Shown: positions 34,913-47,667 of the stretch, piece after piece
Position numbering within the stretch: the first letter of the stretch is position 1
Layout: every line of letters begins with the position of its first letter
NCBI GenBank assembly: GCA_947561585.1
Contig: CANNZV010000841.1
Coordinates: 62,001 to 126,000, forward strand
Length of the DNA stretch: 64,000 nt
Direction: 5' to 3'
Source of the DNA: Caprella mutica
Lineage: Eukaryota > Arthropoda > Malacostraca > Amphipoda > Caprellidae
The notes under the pieces: generated by a model
The model's input: only the letters and a program-made list of their open reading frames with translations
Told to the model about the DNA's origin: nothing
The model's database searches: none
Program-made: the position numbers and the translations under genes

Positions 34913-37594
34913 AGAACCCAATACTTTAGCGTTACACAACCTGATAATTTGATGAATAATTTGTGTTGTCACTAGTATAAATATCCAATCCAATTGGTGG
35001 ATAAATAAAAGAGTATCTCGAAATTTACGGCTAGATTGATCAACATGAAGAGTTTTTTTATATGATTGTGCCAATTATAAAAATTTGTAGCATACAGCAT
35101 ATCTCATAAAACATTGGAATATATTGTTGTCCAATAACAATATATCAAATGAATTCATTCTGTCGCAAAGAAATATATATTTTTCAATTACGCTGATTTC
35201 AATGATGTATGACAGAACTGTATATTTGTAAATATACAAAATAACCACTTCTTCCCCCTAAAGTAGGGATGAGAGAGGGTTTGAAGATGGATATAGAAGA
35301 TATACATCATCACTTTTACCTAGACGAGAATTATGTGCCAATTACTCAAAAAAAGAAGTGAATAATGTGTAAGTTTCTACAAAAGTACGGTAATTGAATA
35401 ATAGTTTTCTATTTACTAAAGTGGAAATAGAAAGGAGTCAGTTTAGCCCCTGATATAGAATGAAACTCATATAATCAGTAACTAATTTGATTAAGTAAGT
35501 ATTGCATTTATTTTGTGAAAAGTATTTCTTATTAACAATTTAACAGTGAAATGTAACTGATTTGAGAAAATATATAACTAAATTTTACTTGCATCGCCAT
35601 CATAAAGAATGTTACGCGGGATATAGAAGAATAAGAGTATAACTTAATAATCTCCGGTCCGTAAAATGCCTCACATGATTTCAGATCCTTCCCAATAGTT
35701 GAAATACTGAGATAGAAACTAACTGCAAGGAATCGACTATAGTGACAGCAGCATCAATTAATGATTTCCTCTCTCGAATTTCAGACAGCCGGTGAGATAT
35801 ATTCGAGCTTAGGATTTAAAATTAATAACAAGCTATTTTTAAACGTGAAAAGAAAAGATGTGGGAGGTTCGAGGAATTGGTTATTTACGAAAAATCCAAA
35901 ATCTGTTTTCACAATAAACACAGAGCTAGCTTCCATGATAGGAATATAGATTTCTTGTAATTTTATTATTTTGTTTTTGGCATTTAATATATTTGAAAAT
36001 ATTGAGTTTCTTTTACACTTGGTTCTATTGCTGGATCGGCGAATAAGTCCATAAACTTATAAAATTGAAAAAAATTAAATGGATTATGTTTTTACTTTCT
36101 AAATTCTATCACTTATAAGTTAAAGATGTTACCATTTCAATCAGTTTAATTTTACTTTCTATACTTCATAGTAAAAATTCAATCAAAATTACATTTACAC
36201 ACCCAGGGATATTAAAAAAGTTCTTTGGTTATTTTGTATAATAAGGTAGTGATTTATTAAGGTTCCCCTTCAACCTCTGATATCCTCATCATAAGTTTCT
36301 CTCTAGGTGATTGTGTGGCTGGAGATTCACTCAGATTGTGAATTCAAATCCATTATCTATCCTAACCGCTGTCTCCATCCCTCACCTCAAACTCGTGGAA
36401 TGACTTCAGTGTGACGCCAACCAACTGTGAAATAACACGACGCGGAGAGAATCGTAATGAATTAGAAGGAGATGGGAATAAATGTTTGTAGTATAGAGTA
36501 CACTTGATGCACATTTCTGTCAAAAAATGTATATTTGTTTTCAGTCAAAGAAATATGTAATTGTTGTCATTAAAAATATGTGAATTTGTGATATTTTTTC
36601 ACCAGTTTATTAATTTAACATTTCCAAGAGGAAATTTTAGGAATAAAATTTCTTGTATTGATATTATAAATTTGGTCTGGGTACACAATGCCCAATTTGC
36701 TTTTGAAATAATTGTAAATTAGAAAACTGTTATTTGAGAAATTAACATCATGCGGAGGCTGTTTTATCTGACAGTACACTGAACCTAGAAAATATAAGCG
36801 TCCGCCCGCAGTAATAGAATGTTTTTTAAATGATAACAGGAGAGAAATTACAATGAGGCCACTAAAGATTAATAAGATGACCCTTAAAATGGTCTATATG
36901 CCTCACCGGGGTGCCATAAAAATCTGTAGATAGGAGAAATTTCTTCTTAAGTCACTTTGCATTGAAAAAATGAATCAGTTTAAAAATGAAATGTGAGAAA
37001 TATTCTTAAATATTATTTGATACATTGTAGTTAGGTATATATAAAATTAGTAATCCAAACAAAAGTACTAATATTTAAAATTCAACCAAGAATGTAGTAT
37101 ATATAGTGATGAAAATTAATCATTTTCACTATAAGTATAATTCATAGTCAAATTAGTAATTATAAAGAAAATCATTTATATATATTATTTCAATATAATA
37201 TTAAACAATTATGTTTTTCTAATTTATAATTTAACCATTTATTATAAATGAATATCATAAACTTCTTGTGAGCTATTCTACACTCGTTTTATTGTCCAGA
37301 ATTGAGAATGAAGATCGAGTCAAAGAGACTATCTTATCGGGTCAATTTACTTATTAAATATACCCCAGTTCATCAAGTACATATTTCACGGATGATTACC
37401 ATAAATTTGATTCTTGATTAATTAGTATACGGTCAGTTAGTTCTCATACAAATTAATTTCAACCATTAATATATTGAATTCCACCCATTCGTGAATATTG
37501 AATCATCATGTATGAGTTTAGGCCAGTTACAATATTAATCTTATTTGAATGTCTGCTTCGGAACCAAAAACAATATCGCTCCCTTCTACGAACG
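34913..37594. other. Intergenic DNA, no gene recognised
   Basis: AT-rich. A less AT-rich patch at 36290-36480 (CGCTGTCTCCATCCCTCACC, ACACGACGCGGAGAG) has no open frame. It could be a remnant exon or element; I cannot assign it. Confidence 0.5.
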
Positions 37595-37675
37595 AAAATT
37601 GGTCAACGAAACGACTTGTCAACATAACGTCTTGTCGAAATAAAGTCCTGTCAATTAAATGTCCTGTCGACCTTT
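37595..37675. repeat. Short array, period about 16 bp
   Basis: Four to five units related to ACGACTTGTCAACATA, ACGTCTTGTCGAAATA, AAGTCCTGTCAATTAA and ATGTCCTGTCGACC. No inverted partner arm was found nearby. Confidence 0.8.
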
Positions 37676-38171
37676 CTGTTCGTTTCTTATTGTTGTAATT
37701 TAATTTAATACATTTATTTTCTAGTTTCTATTTTACGATGCGATGTACTGCATTGAAAAATATTCCACGTTAACTGTATTTTATATTATTTTTCAAAAGA
37801 AAATTGAACGAATTGTTGTGATTAGACTTAATCCATACTCTAATCATGTACCCTCCATACTCTAATCAAATTGTAAGTTCAATTTGTTCACTACCTTATA
37901 AAAAATCATATGTTATTGAGATATGATATATTATAAACTCATATTCAATTTAAAAACTAATTAAATGTTTTGTCTAATACTCTGACAAAAAAAATAGCAG
38001 AAGAAAGAAGTTTCAATAAAATCAATATCATCACGCTCTCCCCTACTTAACCGATAATAATTTTATTTAATAATTGTCTGACGAAAAAACATTGGTAGCA
38101 TATTAACATGAGACAGATCTGATATAGTACAATGAATTTCTTAGAGTAACAAAATGCTAATATTGAATAGT
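37676..38171. other. AT-rich DNA, no gene seen
   Basis: Includes a local duplication of CCATACTCTAATCA near 37830-37868. No gene. Confidence 0.55.
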
Positions 38172-38995
38172 TAAGGGGACGGTTTCTGGTTTTTAAAAAC
38201 GTTTTTATTAATGATGCTTCGGTTCTGAAACTTGGTATCCTTATATAAAATTGAATTCTTCATCGTTTATGTTCGTGGCATTTTTTCGATTTGACCCATA
38301 AAAAACGAGTTATTTGAATTTTGAACGAATTCGTGTCCTTTTTTAAAAAGCCTAAGGCATTAGCAATTTTAAACCTACGGCATTGAGGTTATTTGCATTC
38401 GATTCTCGAAGAGATTTTCTGGAATTTGAATATTTGGATTGGTTTTTGAAATAAAAAAAATATCCGAATTTTTTTTTTTTCAAAATTCAATATTTCGAAA
38501 AATAATTCTGTAATCAAAATTCCATGACCGCATTTTTTAGAAAATTTCCTGAAAATCGAATGCAAACAAGCCAAATACCATAAATTCAAAATCGTACACG
38601 TCTTAGGCTTTTGAATACCAAAATTTGTAGCTTTTTTGAACTACTATAAAATCCCATTCAAAGTTCGATAATTTGATACGTTGCATTCTGCTCGTGTGAG
38701 GTGTAGCGGGTAACTGAGACATATTTCTTTGCCTACTCTTTTGTGTGTGCCATAAGTGTCACGTTTGATACCAGATTTATCGAGATAATTAATTATTACG
38801 AATTATAATTGGCTGAACGATTGTTTTAAGAGTGCATATTGACTCCCTAACCTCAGCGTCGCCACTTCATTTCCTCCCTCTTCAAGGGGTTAGAGTTACA
38901 CTAGAGCTCTGATATTTTGCACACACTATTATAAGGTAATAAAGTAATTATTTCCGCATTAACTTTTCTTAAAATTATGCGATTTTTCTGGGAAC
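38172..38995 (+). mobile_element. MITE-like element with TAAGGGGACGGTTTCTGG ends
   Basis: The left end is TAAGGGGACGGTTTCTGG. The right end, reverse complemented, is TAAGGTGACCGTTCCCAG, an imperfect 18-bp TIR. TA at the outer edge would fit a Tc1/mariner-type target. A second copy in reverse orientation is at 28340-29012. About 824 bp, no coding frame; the interior has several runs of A or T next to CGAAAA-type motifs. Confidence 0.72.
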
Positions 38996-40172
38996 GGTCA
39001 CCTTAAATACTCTGAATCGATTTAACATAGATTTATCAACAATACAATTATGATTTCTCTGTTTCTTTACTAATCAACATTGAGATTCGAAGAATCTAAT
39101 GAAATATGAAACTTCTTTCCACAAACTTCCATTCGAAAATAGCAAAGAAGAGAATAGGAGGTATTGAATAAATTCAACCCTGCACCTTTTGGTATTCCTG
39201 ATCTAATCCACAGGATGAAAGAGGATTCGGAGAAATCCCACAGGTTCTACATCGGTAATTCCATGCTTAGGTAGCTGATACGGAGAATATTTGGAAGGAA
39301 ACATATGAGATGGAAAATGAGACGAAAATTCAATTCACAGCTTTAATGGTAATGTATTCTTTGTCACTTTTATATGGAGAACAGCTTTCTTATATATGTG
39401 AGATGGTGAATTGGTAGTAAAAACTGTCAATATAGAAAATACTTGTTAAGTTATAACAAAATAAAAATAAATATTTATACAGATATATCGAAAATTGTAA
39501 ACAAATAAATTTATTAAATACTATATTTTCAAAATGTAGATTATACTTCATACCTATATATTTGATATCTATTTTTTTTCTACATGCTTAGCTATAAATC
39601 AGTGGCATATACATCTGATGTAATAAAATTCAGCCAATGATAACTGAAAAACAACTCAGATATCGGGAATTTCATCAGACCGGCAGTTAACTCCTTATCT
39701 TTTCGCTTCGATAAATTTGCATTGAGTTGAGGCTCTGAGCAATATTTCCATTCTATGTAAAATATCTTCCCTGAATACAAGTCATATTTAAAACTTTAAA
39801 AGATTCTACTCAAAATATATTATTTATACACAACGTGGCCCATTAACACCATATATCCTTTTATAAGTTTGGTAATTATTAACCCTTGTAACATTTCTTA
39901 AAAACTTACAGACTGAGATTTTGTTTTCCTTCCATTTTTCTTGTAATTAAGTTATTCTTGATATGTAACCAAATTCGTTAAAAATCTGGATTTTTGGTTT
40001 TGAGTTGTGATAAAAAGACGAGAATGTAAAAATTAGAAATATTTCCTCATAAAGTTGTTAGAAATTTTTCGAGGATTCCTAAACTTACTTTGGTTTTATT
40101 TTTCCGTGAAAACTCACTTTTTTAGTAACATTTGTGCCAATAAAAAATGGTATGATAAAATGGTTATATGTA
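38996..40172. other. AT-rich DNA, no gene seen
   Basis: No recognised exon, RNA gene or repeat. Confidence 0.55.
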
Positions 40173-40445
40173 TATTCCATCCCGGTATATTCCACCCTGG
40201 TAAATTCCACCCCGGTATATTGCACCTTAGGTATATTCCACCCCGGTAAATTTTACCCTTATGCATGTCAATGCTCATTTGGCTGAAAAAAAAATATTTT
40301 TAGATGGCCATTTTGTTTCATGATACAGTTGGACAATATTTAGAGGTAGCTCAAATCAATTGAAATTTTATCCTAACACACAAAAATTCAAATATTCATA
40401 ATATGGGAGTATATTTCAAAGTTTACATGTTTACATGTATTAGGG
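40173..40445 (+). mobile_element. Partial second copy of the GGTAAATTCCACCCC foldback family
   Basis: About five 15-bp units (GGTATATTCCACCC, GGTAAATTCCACCCC) are followed by ACCCTTATGCATGTCAATGC, AGATGGCCATTTTG, CAATTGAAATTTTAT and TATTCATAATATGGGAG. The non-repeat part matches the reverse complement of about 34665-34838. Only one arm with its inner flank is present. Confidence 0.8.
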
Positions 40446-41025
40446 TGGAGCGAAAATGGTCGTTTCGCACTTTATTTCGATTATAGGACGAGTGCGGGAA
40501 TTTTACCATATGGTATCAAAATGAGACCCTGAAGTTTCAGATCAATCAATCAATATCTTCACTTGCCAAAATTGATTTGAAAATTCGAGAAAAATCGAAA
40601 AAAAATTATCTATTTTTTTTTTTTTTTCTTAATAGTTTAAGAATTTCATAAGAGCCGGGTGTTAATTTGATAAATATAGGCCTAGAAAACCGGAATAAAT
40701 TAAGTTTTTTTACCAAAATATATCATATTCATTCATGGCCTACTTAACTTTAGTAAAGTATAAAGTAGGCCATGCTTCACTTATCGAAATGCAATAAAAA
40801 AAGTTAATTATTGAAAAATATGAGCAAATATTATATTATATTATAATTAATAGAGCATATATGTTAATGGAAATTTTATATGGCCGGGTAATAGAAATAT
40901 CATTCAAATGTAGTACTTCCATATAAAATATGAAATATCCGCCAAAACAGTCATCTTCATTTCCCTAACCCATATATATATATTTGACCTCTTTTTATAT
41001 GTAGCAGAAGTTATGAATTGAAATA
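40446..41025. other. Possible single transposon end plus AT-rich DNA
   Basis: TAGGGTGGAGCGAAAATGG at about 40440 followed by a region rich in GAAAATTCGAGAAAAATCG looks like one end of a DNA element. No matching inverted end was found in the window. Confidence 0.35.
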
Positions 41026-42679
41026 CAGTAGTTGCCAAAATATAAGCGCAGGCAAGAATGAGTTATCTAAATCATTAACTTCATAAAAAAGTACATAGAA
41101 CACGTAATTGAAATTTTCCATATATATTTATATAGAGCTCATATGTATTCTCATGACATTTCAAAGCATTTGGACAAATGTTCTGTCAATAGTTCGATAT
41201 TTCACCTCAAACAATAAATTTAACTCTGGTCAAAAGTTAAGGGTAGTCATCATAAACTTTTAAATATTCCCGGATAATGGTAATTAACTTAATACTTTGA
41301 GAATAATTCTTTCCTATATCACTTCAAAACATCTTCTGCAACAAAATTCTACGAATTTTGCACAAAATGAAGGAGTTATCCATCTTCCATTCATCCTCAG
41401 AAGGGACCAAAATTCTCCCAAATTTGTTGTGTTTCTTTTGTGAGTACAGTCTCTAATTATTTTCCAAACAATCTCAATTTGATTGAGGTCAGATCTCTGT
41501 GAATGCCAGCTCATTTGAGTAAATTCTTCATCTTCTAATATAGGGTCCTAACTTTTTTATCTGAATAGTAGATTACATTCTCCTACTTGAAACTTGGTGG
41601 TTGAGGAACAGCTACTTGATCCTAGGAGATAGTAGGTTGGCGAAAGAGCTCGTTTTAATCATCTGCAATAACTCATCCATGTAGATTTAGAAGAATAATG
41701 GTACCAGGTGGTCCATCAGAAGAAATGATCCCCCAAATCCTCACACTACCACCTCCGAACTTAACTGTTTTCTTGACACAGTTCAGAGTTAGCCTTTCCC
41801 CTACTTTACGTTTGATTCGTTCTTTCCCATTAGAACCGAAGATACTTAATTTTCTTTCATTTATCACTAGAATGTACTTTCGATCACTGATCAATCGACC
41901 AAACGGCAAGCTCATGACAAAACACAAGTAACAGTTTCCGATTCTTTTTAGGAATTTAAAGCTTTGATGTAGGGACGAATAATTGCAAGCCAACTTGTTG
42001 AAGTCGAAGTGAAAAAGTAGTCCGAGACACCGTAACAACAGACCTAACACCAATCTCACGAAAAATTTGATCAAAATTGTTGAAACTATCTTGCAAAATT
42101 CTTTGAAGAGTTACATGATTTTCTCTCGGAAATGCTTTGGGAAGCCTATCATTCTTCAGTTAGGAATCAACAACTCTATACTGCTTATGTTGAGCCACAA
42201 TATGTTCCACAATCCTTTTGGACCTTCATATGGCAATAGAAATATCTGGCAACGACAACTAGAGACTGTACCAGAGGGGAAACTCAACAAATGTGAAAAA
42301 ATTGTGGACATTTCTTGAGGATAAAAAGATGAAGGTAACTCCTTCATATTGTACAAAATTAGTAGAATTTTGTGGTAGAAGATGTATTGAAGTGAAATAG
42401 CAAAGAATTATTCATAAAGTAAACATTTAATTGCCAATATCCGAGAATATTTATGATGACTACCCTTAACTTTCTACCAGAGTTAAATTTATTGTTTGAG
42501 GTGAAATGTTGAACCATTGATCGAATATTTGTCCAAATGTTTTGAAATTTGATAAGAATACATATGAGCTCTATATAAAAATACGTGCAAAATTTCAAAA
42601 ATGTGTGCTCTGTACTTCTTATGAAATTGAAGATTTAAATAACTCATTCTTGTCTACCCTTATATTTTGGCCACTACTG
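41026..42679 (-). mobile_element. Tc1-like DNA transposon with long inverted repeats
   Basis: The ends are CAGTAGTTGCCAAAATATAA and, reverse complemented, CAGTAGTGGCCAAAATATAA. The inverted repeat extends about 250 bp inward on each side, through GAGTTATCTAAATC, CATATGAGCTC, CCAAATG and GATGACTACCCTTAAC. TA precedes the left end; the right flank reads TC, probably a changed duplication. Total length of about 1.65 kb is normal for Tc1 elements. The interior carries a broken transposase on the minus strand. Confidence 0.9.
41314..42356 (-). pseudogene. Tc1 transposase (DDE family), inactivated
   Basis: Minus-strand frames give, in order, an unclear N-terminal part, then INERKLSIFGSNGKERIKRK, VGERLTLNCVKKTVKFGGGS followed by VRIWGIISSDGPPG (the block usually seen after the first catalytic Asp), and near the C-terminus SDLNQIEIVWKIIRDCTHKR, matching the SPDLNPIE block that contains the catalytic Glu. 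The region between (41520-41670), where the second Asp (the DN motif) should be, is broken by stops and frameshifts, and the first Asp of the usual SDE is Asn here. The protein cannot be active. It lies between the 250-bp inverted repeats. Confidence 0.88.
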
Positions 42680-44274
42680 TCTATTCGTACAGTTCACAGC
42701 TTAGGCAAAACAGAACTCATAATTCATAGTCCATTTGACTGAATCCATTTTGAGTGAATTCGGGTAGAAATTATTCAGTTAATTATGGTTTGGAAATGAA
42801 TAATATTTTTCATCATTTCTTATATCGCTTCATATGAATTACAATATTATATAAATCACTAAGCATAATATTTGCTTAAAATTGTCACCTACAATAATCA
42901 TTGGTAATAATCTTCTTCTACTGTACACAGATTAATAGATGGATAAAAGAACATAAAAAGTTGGTTTTCCTCAACATAAAAATATGCTGATAAAAATTGT
43001 GGGTGAAAAATATTTATTAAATATATTTTTTAATACCTGAGTTTAATTGTATAATAAATTTAGGTAGTTATCAAATTATATTCATATCACAAGCTTCAGA
43101 TTAAGCTATCCTAATCTGAGTCGTCCGAGGATTTTCTATCAAGCAATAAAATTAAAAAGCACACTTCAAATGCATTTGGTTTGGACGATCAAGATGGATC
43201 ATTCAATACATTTACATATATAATATATATTTCAGTATATACTTCATTCAAAATCTTCTTAAAAAATTTCTATCCCCAAATCATTACATTATAATATACA
43301 TCAATTTTATGGATATTTATCTCAATTTTTAATCCAATGTATAAACAAAAATGAATTATATTTCCTCAAAACTAGAAGAACAGGAATGGATTTCAGGTAA
43401 ACAATTACGGTTGCATAAGAACGATGAGTCGATGAGGTAAAAATTTTAAAATTAAATTGCATCCATTACCAGAGAGAAAATAGGTTTTCTATTTTATCAT
43501 TATTTTCAGGAAAAAATTGAATGAACCTCAATTGAAAAAACTAAAGTTAAGTAATTTTTTGGACAATAATTACACAATTCTTACACCTAACAACAATAGA
43601 TATTGATCGGAAGCTTTTCTCTGAGTACTTACAGCTTCATGGGATGAATATTTAAATAAAATGTGGACAAGATATATCTAGTCATATAAACTGTCTCTTC
43701 TACATCACTTTGATCAATCAATTTTCTTTCTAGCGTCCTAAACAAAATATTCACTTGAGGGAAAACAAAGGCTTCCTACTATAAAACAGAATAAATTCTT
43801 TGTATTTTATAATACAAAGAAGCCAATAAATATTATTTGTTCTAAGTTTTTATGCTCTTCGTTACTAACAATAAATAAGAAGAAGTTATTTTTATTGATG
43901 ATAATTAATTCATTTATTGCAGGAAATGAATCTAAAGATTATAATGTAATATAAATTGTATAATCATAAGCAAGTGTAGAACTAAACTCTCCTATTTCCT
44001 ACCAACTATAGAATATGAATGAACGTATGAATGAATCAATCAATAAATTATAGCCTTATAATTATTATGATCTGACCAAAATATTCAAAAATTAAAAGCA
44101 TTCAACATTAGATAAAAAATGTCTAATTTTATCAATTATAGTAATTTTCATAAAAGTTGAATGAATCTTAATTTAAAAATCTACATATAGTTAGGAATTG
44201 AGTTTCAAAAGTTATATGATTCTTCCACAGAATAACAATAAATATTAATGCTAAGCTTTTCTCCGCTTTCAGTT
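42680..44274. other. AT-rich DNA, no gene seen
   Basis: No supported gene. Two loosely similar segments near 43500-43630 and 44155-44280 share AAAAATTGAATGAA/AAAGTTGAATGAA, TTAAAAA/TTGAAAA and AACAATAGATATTGAT/AACAATAAATATTAAT, which suggests an old direct duplication. Confidence 0.45.
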
Positions 44275-44740
44275 TAAAAAGAAAGCTATTGTAAATCCTG
44301 CGTACAAATCTGGCACCGAGTCTGAAGTTAGTAGTTATAGGCCAATATCAATACTGCCTCTCTTCAGTAAGATTTACAAAAAAGGTCTAGCCCTTAGAAT
44401 TTAGACTGACTGAGTACATTTGAATATTAGGAGTTACTAGCATTTTGGTTTCCGAGAGGGTGAATGAACCTCTGATGGCATTCTTAACTTTGTTGAGAGA
44501 GTACATTGTGAACTAAGTAAGAAAAATCACACTTCGGATTATCTGTTGATTTCCGTAAAGCCTTCGAAACAATCTGTAATAATATCTTATAGAGAAAACT
44601 CGAAAAATAAGGTATATGAGCTGCATTGTTTCTTGGTTATATAGTTATCTACATTGACAGACTCAGATTGCTAGAATACGTAATTTACCCTCAGGGTAGT
44701 GTTCGTGGGTCAACCCTTTTCATTTTTACATTAATAACAT
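44275..44740 (+). pseudogene. Reverse transcriptase fragment of a degraded LINE
   Basis: Plus-strand translation gives KKAIVNPAYKSGTESEVSSY then RPISILPLFSKIYKKGLAL, FGFREG, DGILNFVERVHCEL, a FRKAF-like block and, after more frame changes, PQGSV-like CAGGGTAGTGTTCG. The motif order is that of a non-LTR RT up to the PQGS block. Stops and frameshifts are numerous. The FADD block is not visible. It is older and more degraded than the LINE copies at 3250 and 58400. Confidence 0.8.
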
Positions 44741-46331
44741 ATAACCTTAGATTACATCCTGAAACTTTAAATTAACTTTTCTAACCTAACTTATATCCTA
44801 CACAGGTTTAGTATTGGTAAATACTCAGAATATTGCTATTGTTCCCTACCGTGTAAAACTGTACATATACTATAATGCATAACGACTCCGTGACACTTGC
44901 TACAAGTAGAAGAACCATAATAAGGAAGTGCTGGAAGTGACCGTTGTGTAGAGTAACTATTATGTATAGTAACCATTATGCATAATTTAAGAGTAACTAT
45001 TGTGTATGTGCTGTGTGAATGCAAGTTACCCATTGACCCTAATGAGTTTGACTTTCAGAATGAACGGGAAGGTTTGACTATGTGTCAAAAAACACAAGTC
45101 TTATTTATAAACCTACGGTACTTTTTTTATTTACATGTTGTTAGTATATATACTAAACTAATGTGCATCAAATTCAAAGTTAAAATATTGAACATATAAA
45201 TAAAAATAAATACATAGGTGTATAAGACGTTGGCAAATGAGAGAGCAGAGCTGTGACTGAGTGAAGTGTAACTGTACGTTGCCACAAGTCACCACAGTAC
45301 AATTAATTTCCTAATATACGTGATTTACGCTGATTTATGCCAATATGTAAATATTTTTCAACTTTTAAATACAAAAATGTATTTGGTATTTGTGTAGGAA
45401 CAAAGTCAAGAGAGACTGGTAAATTGAAAGTAATAACATGAAAGATATGAAGTTATTAAAAAAATGTGCCTTGACAACAATCATCAAATTCATCAGGGTT
45501 AAATATGTGTCTGTACTAATCCAAAACTGAGGAATAACTGATATTCAGGCACTGAACCATACTGGTTTAATGGTATAAGTGTGTATTGCTGCACTTGTAG
45601 ACAGATCAGTATTTATCATAGAGATTTCACTCAAATTTGTCGAATGGGCAAAGACGAAGACTTCAGTCATAGTTCCAACAAATGCCTCTTTTAGTACATT
45701 TGTGAACTGGAAGTCAAGATTATCCAAATAACATGGTAGCTGAAAACTGGTTATTTAATTACTAAAGAAAAAAAAAGAAAATTTTCATTAATTTATTCTT
45801 ATGTAAAATAAGTAAGACTTGTATGTATATGATGGCTCGCGAATGCATTTTCACATATTATCAGGTAATAGTATTGAAATAGGTATTATCGTTCAGTATA
45901 TAAAATATATTCATTTATTGGGCCAAATTTGGGGTTGAACAATGAAAAAGATTTCCTAATATTTATGCAAAGTGAGTCGCAGATTAAAGGATATAAATTA
46001 AATTTCCTTTCATCAAATTCGTATCCTGGAAAATATAGAAGGAAGCGTTTAATCTGATTATCCGTTAGCAAAATATCAAAATGGCCATGAATTACACGAG
46101 AAACTGCAATGGATTCAGAAATTCGATTCAGAAATCCTCTCCAAAAATACAGCACGTGTGTTCTTGAAATATCATCAAAGATGCAATTTCATATGCAATT
46201 TGCTTAAAAAATGAGTTAATAAAAAGAATATATCTAGATCAAATTTTATTCCAAATGAAAGTACAGTGAAAAGTTTTCACTGTTAATGAATCCCCCCCCC
46301 CCACCCCATACCTAATTTTTATTTTGATATA
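44741..46331. other. Intergenic DNA with one unexplained open frame
   Basis: A minus-strand frame of about 100 codons (46188-45886) reads like protein (VLYFWRGFLNRISES, then LLTDNQIKRFLLYFPGYEFD) but I do not recognise it and see no splice partners. A C-rich tract (11 C, A, 4 C) lies at 46292-46307. A TAACTATTGTGTA-type motif repeats at 44940-45010. Confidence 0.4.
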
Positions 46332-46903
46332 CAGCAAAACCTCCTATTATATAGACCAAAGTATTTTTGAAACTGTACTGGAAAAAAACCTCGTACTAGA
46401 CAAATCACAGTTTTTGTTACCTGACAGTTATTCTAGTGTAAATATTACAAGGAGTAATAATTACAATACTATTTTAAAGATAAATCTCTAATTTGAATAA
46501 TGTATTAAATTTATTTATGCTGTTTTTAGGATAAAACATAAGGCAGAATTGGTTTCAGATTTGTTGGTAAAGTGTGTGCCCAAATAAATTGATGTGAAAA
46601 GTTATAGAAAGCTAGATACAGTGAAGACTATTATAATTTCATAAAATGATAATTTAATTGAAAAAAATATTATATGCATTCTAATTGAAGCAAAAAAATT
46701 AATACTGTTTCTAGATTTGTTTCCCTTCAAAATTTGTATGTTAGTCACCGTTAACATAGACAAATAAAGCTATCGAAGTGGTAAAGTCACCGCTTTACTT
46801 TTAGAGAAAACGATTTTGGTCTAGTAGGAAACTAATAAAGTGAGTTTCTTTCTGGACCAAATAAACTTGGAACGTAACTCTGCTCTACTACGAGGTTTTG
46901 CTG
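46332..46903. mobile_element. Pogo/Tigger-like MITE
   Basis: The ends are CAGCAAAACCTCCTATTATA and, reverse complemented, CAGCAAAACCTCGTAGTAGA, flanked by TA on both sides (46330-46331 and 46904-46905). Ends of the form CAGYARAACCTC with a TA duplication are typical of pogo/Tigger elements. The 572 bp have no transposase frame, so it is a non-autonomous derivative. Confidence 0.85.
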
Positions 46904-47402
46904 TATATACGTACACTATACGTATAGGATTATTAGTGTGTGTAATATATCCATCAACTTAGCACATATCTATTATGAATAATTGTTCTCTGTGTATCTC
47001 TCCAGATATTTGTAACACAATACTGAAAAACTGTTGATCGCCTCTTATGTGAACAATAAAGAGGAATAAATATTCTCATGTATAAAATCGTTGCGTATGC
47101 AATTTCCTTTGTATAATATGCTCTAAATCACGACACCAAGTCCCATAAATCTGTGGAATATCTTCTCCAGACACTCAGAACACTAAGATATGATGTAAAT
47201 TGCGCTGAAAAAGCACAGAGGACTTATTTTGAAGTGAAGATGTTGTGATAATACTTCGTGTATTATTAATTTGGCCTCTTTTTTCGATTTTATAAAAACA
47301 AATATACTATGAGTGAAACCCTTACCGAACCATCGATTACTTCGGCGTCAGGCAAGTTTCCACACGTGATACTTAAGTTCTAAATTTATTTATCGTGAAT
47401 AA
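46904..47402. other. AT-rich spacer, no gene seen
   Basis: No supported feature between two MITEs. Confidence 0.55.
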
Positions 47403-47667
47403 CACTCAAGAAAAAGTAGGAGTCAAATTGACTCAAAATTTGAGTGTTCAGTTTGTCCCAAAACCGGCTGATAAAAGTGAGTCAATTTGACTCATCATAA
47501 TGTTTTACTCAAAAACAAAAGCCATATTGATTCCTATTGACTCCTAATTCATAGTCAGATTGACTCAGGTACGTAGAGTCAATCAAGAAAAAATACTGAG
47601 AATATTGAAATTTTGCCAGACTTGACCCATGCGATGAGTCAGGTTGACTCGTAATTTTTTCTTAGTG
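47403..47667. mobile_element. MITE packed with GAGTCAAATTGACTC palindromes
   Basis: The left end is CACTCAAGAAAAAGTA and the right end, reverse complemented, CACTAAGAAAAAATTA. Inside are GAGTCAAATTGACTC, GAGTCAATTTGACTC, then looser copies (AGTCAGATTGACTC, GAGTCAGGTTGACTC). Each is a 14-15-bp palindrome on a GAGTCA half site. 265 bp, no coding frame. The superfamily is not assigned. Confidence 0.8.
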
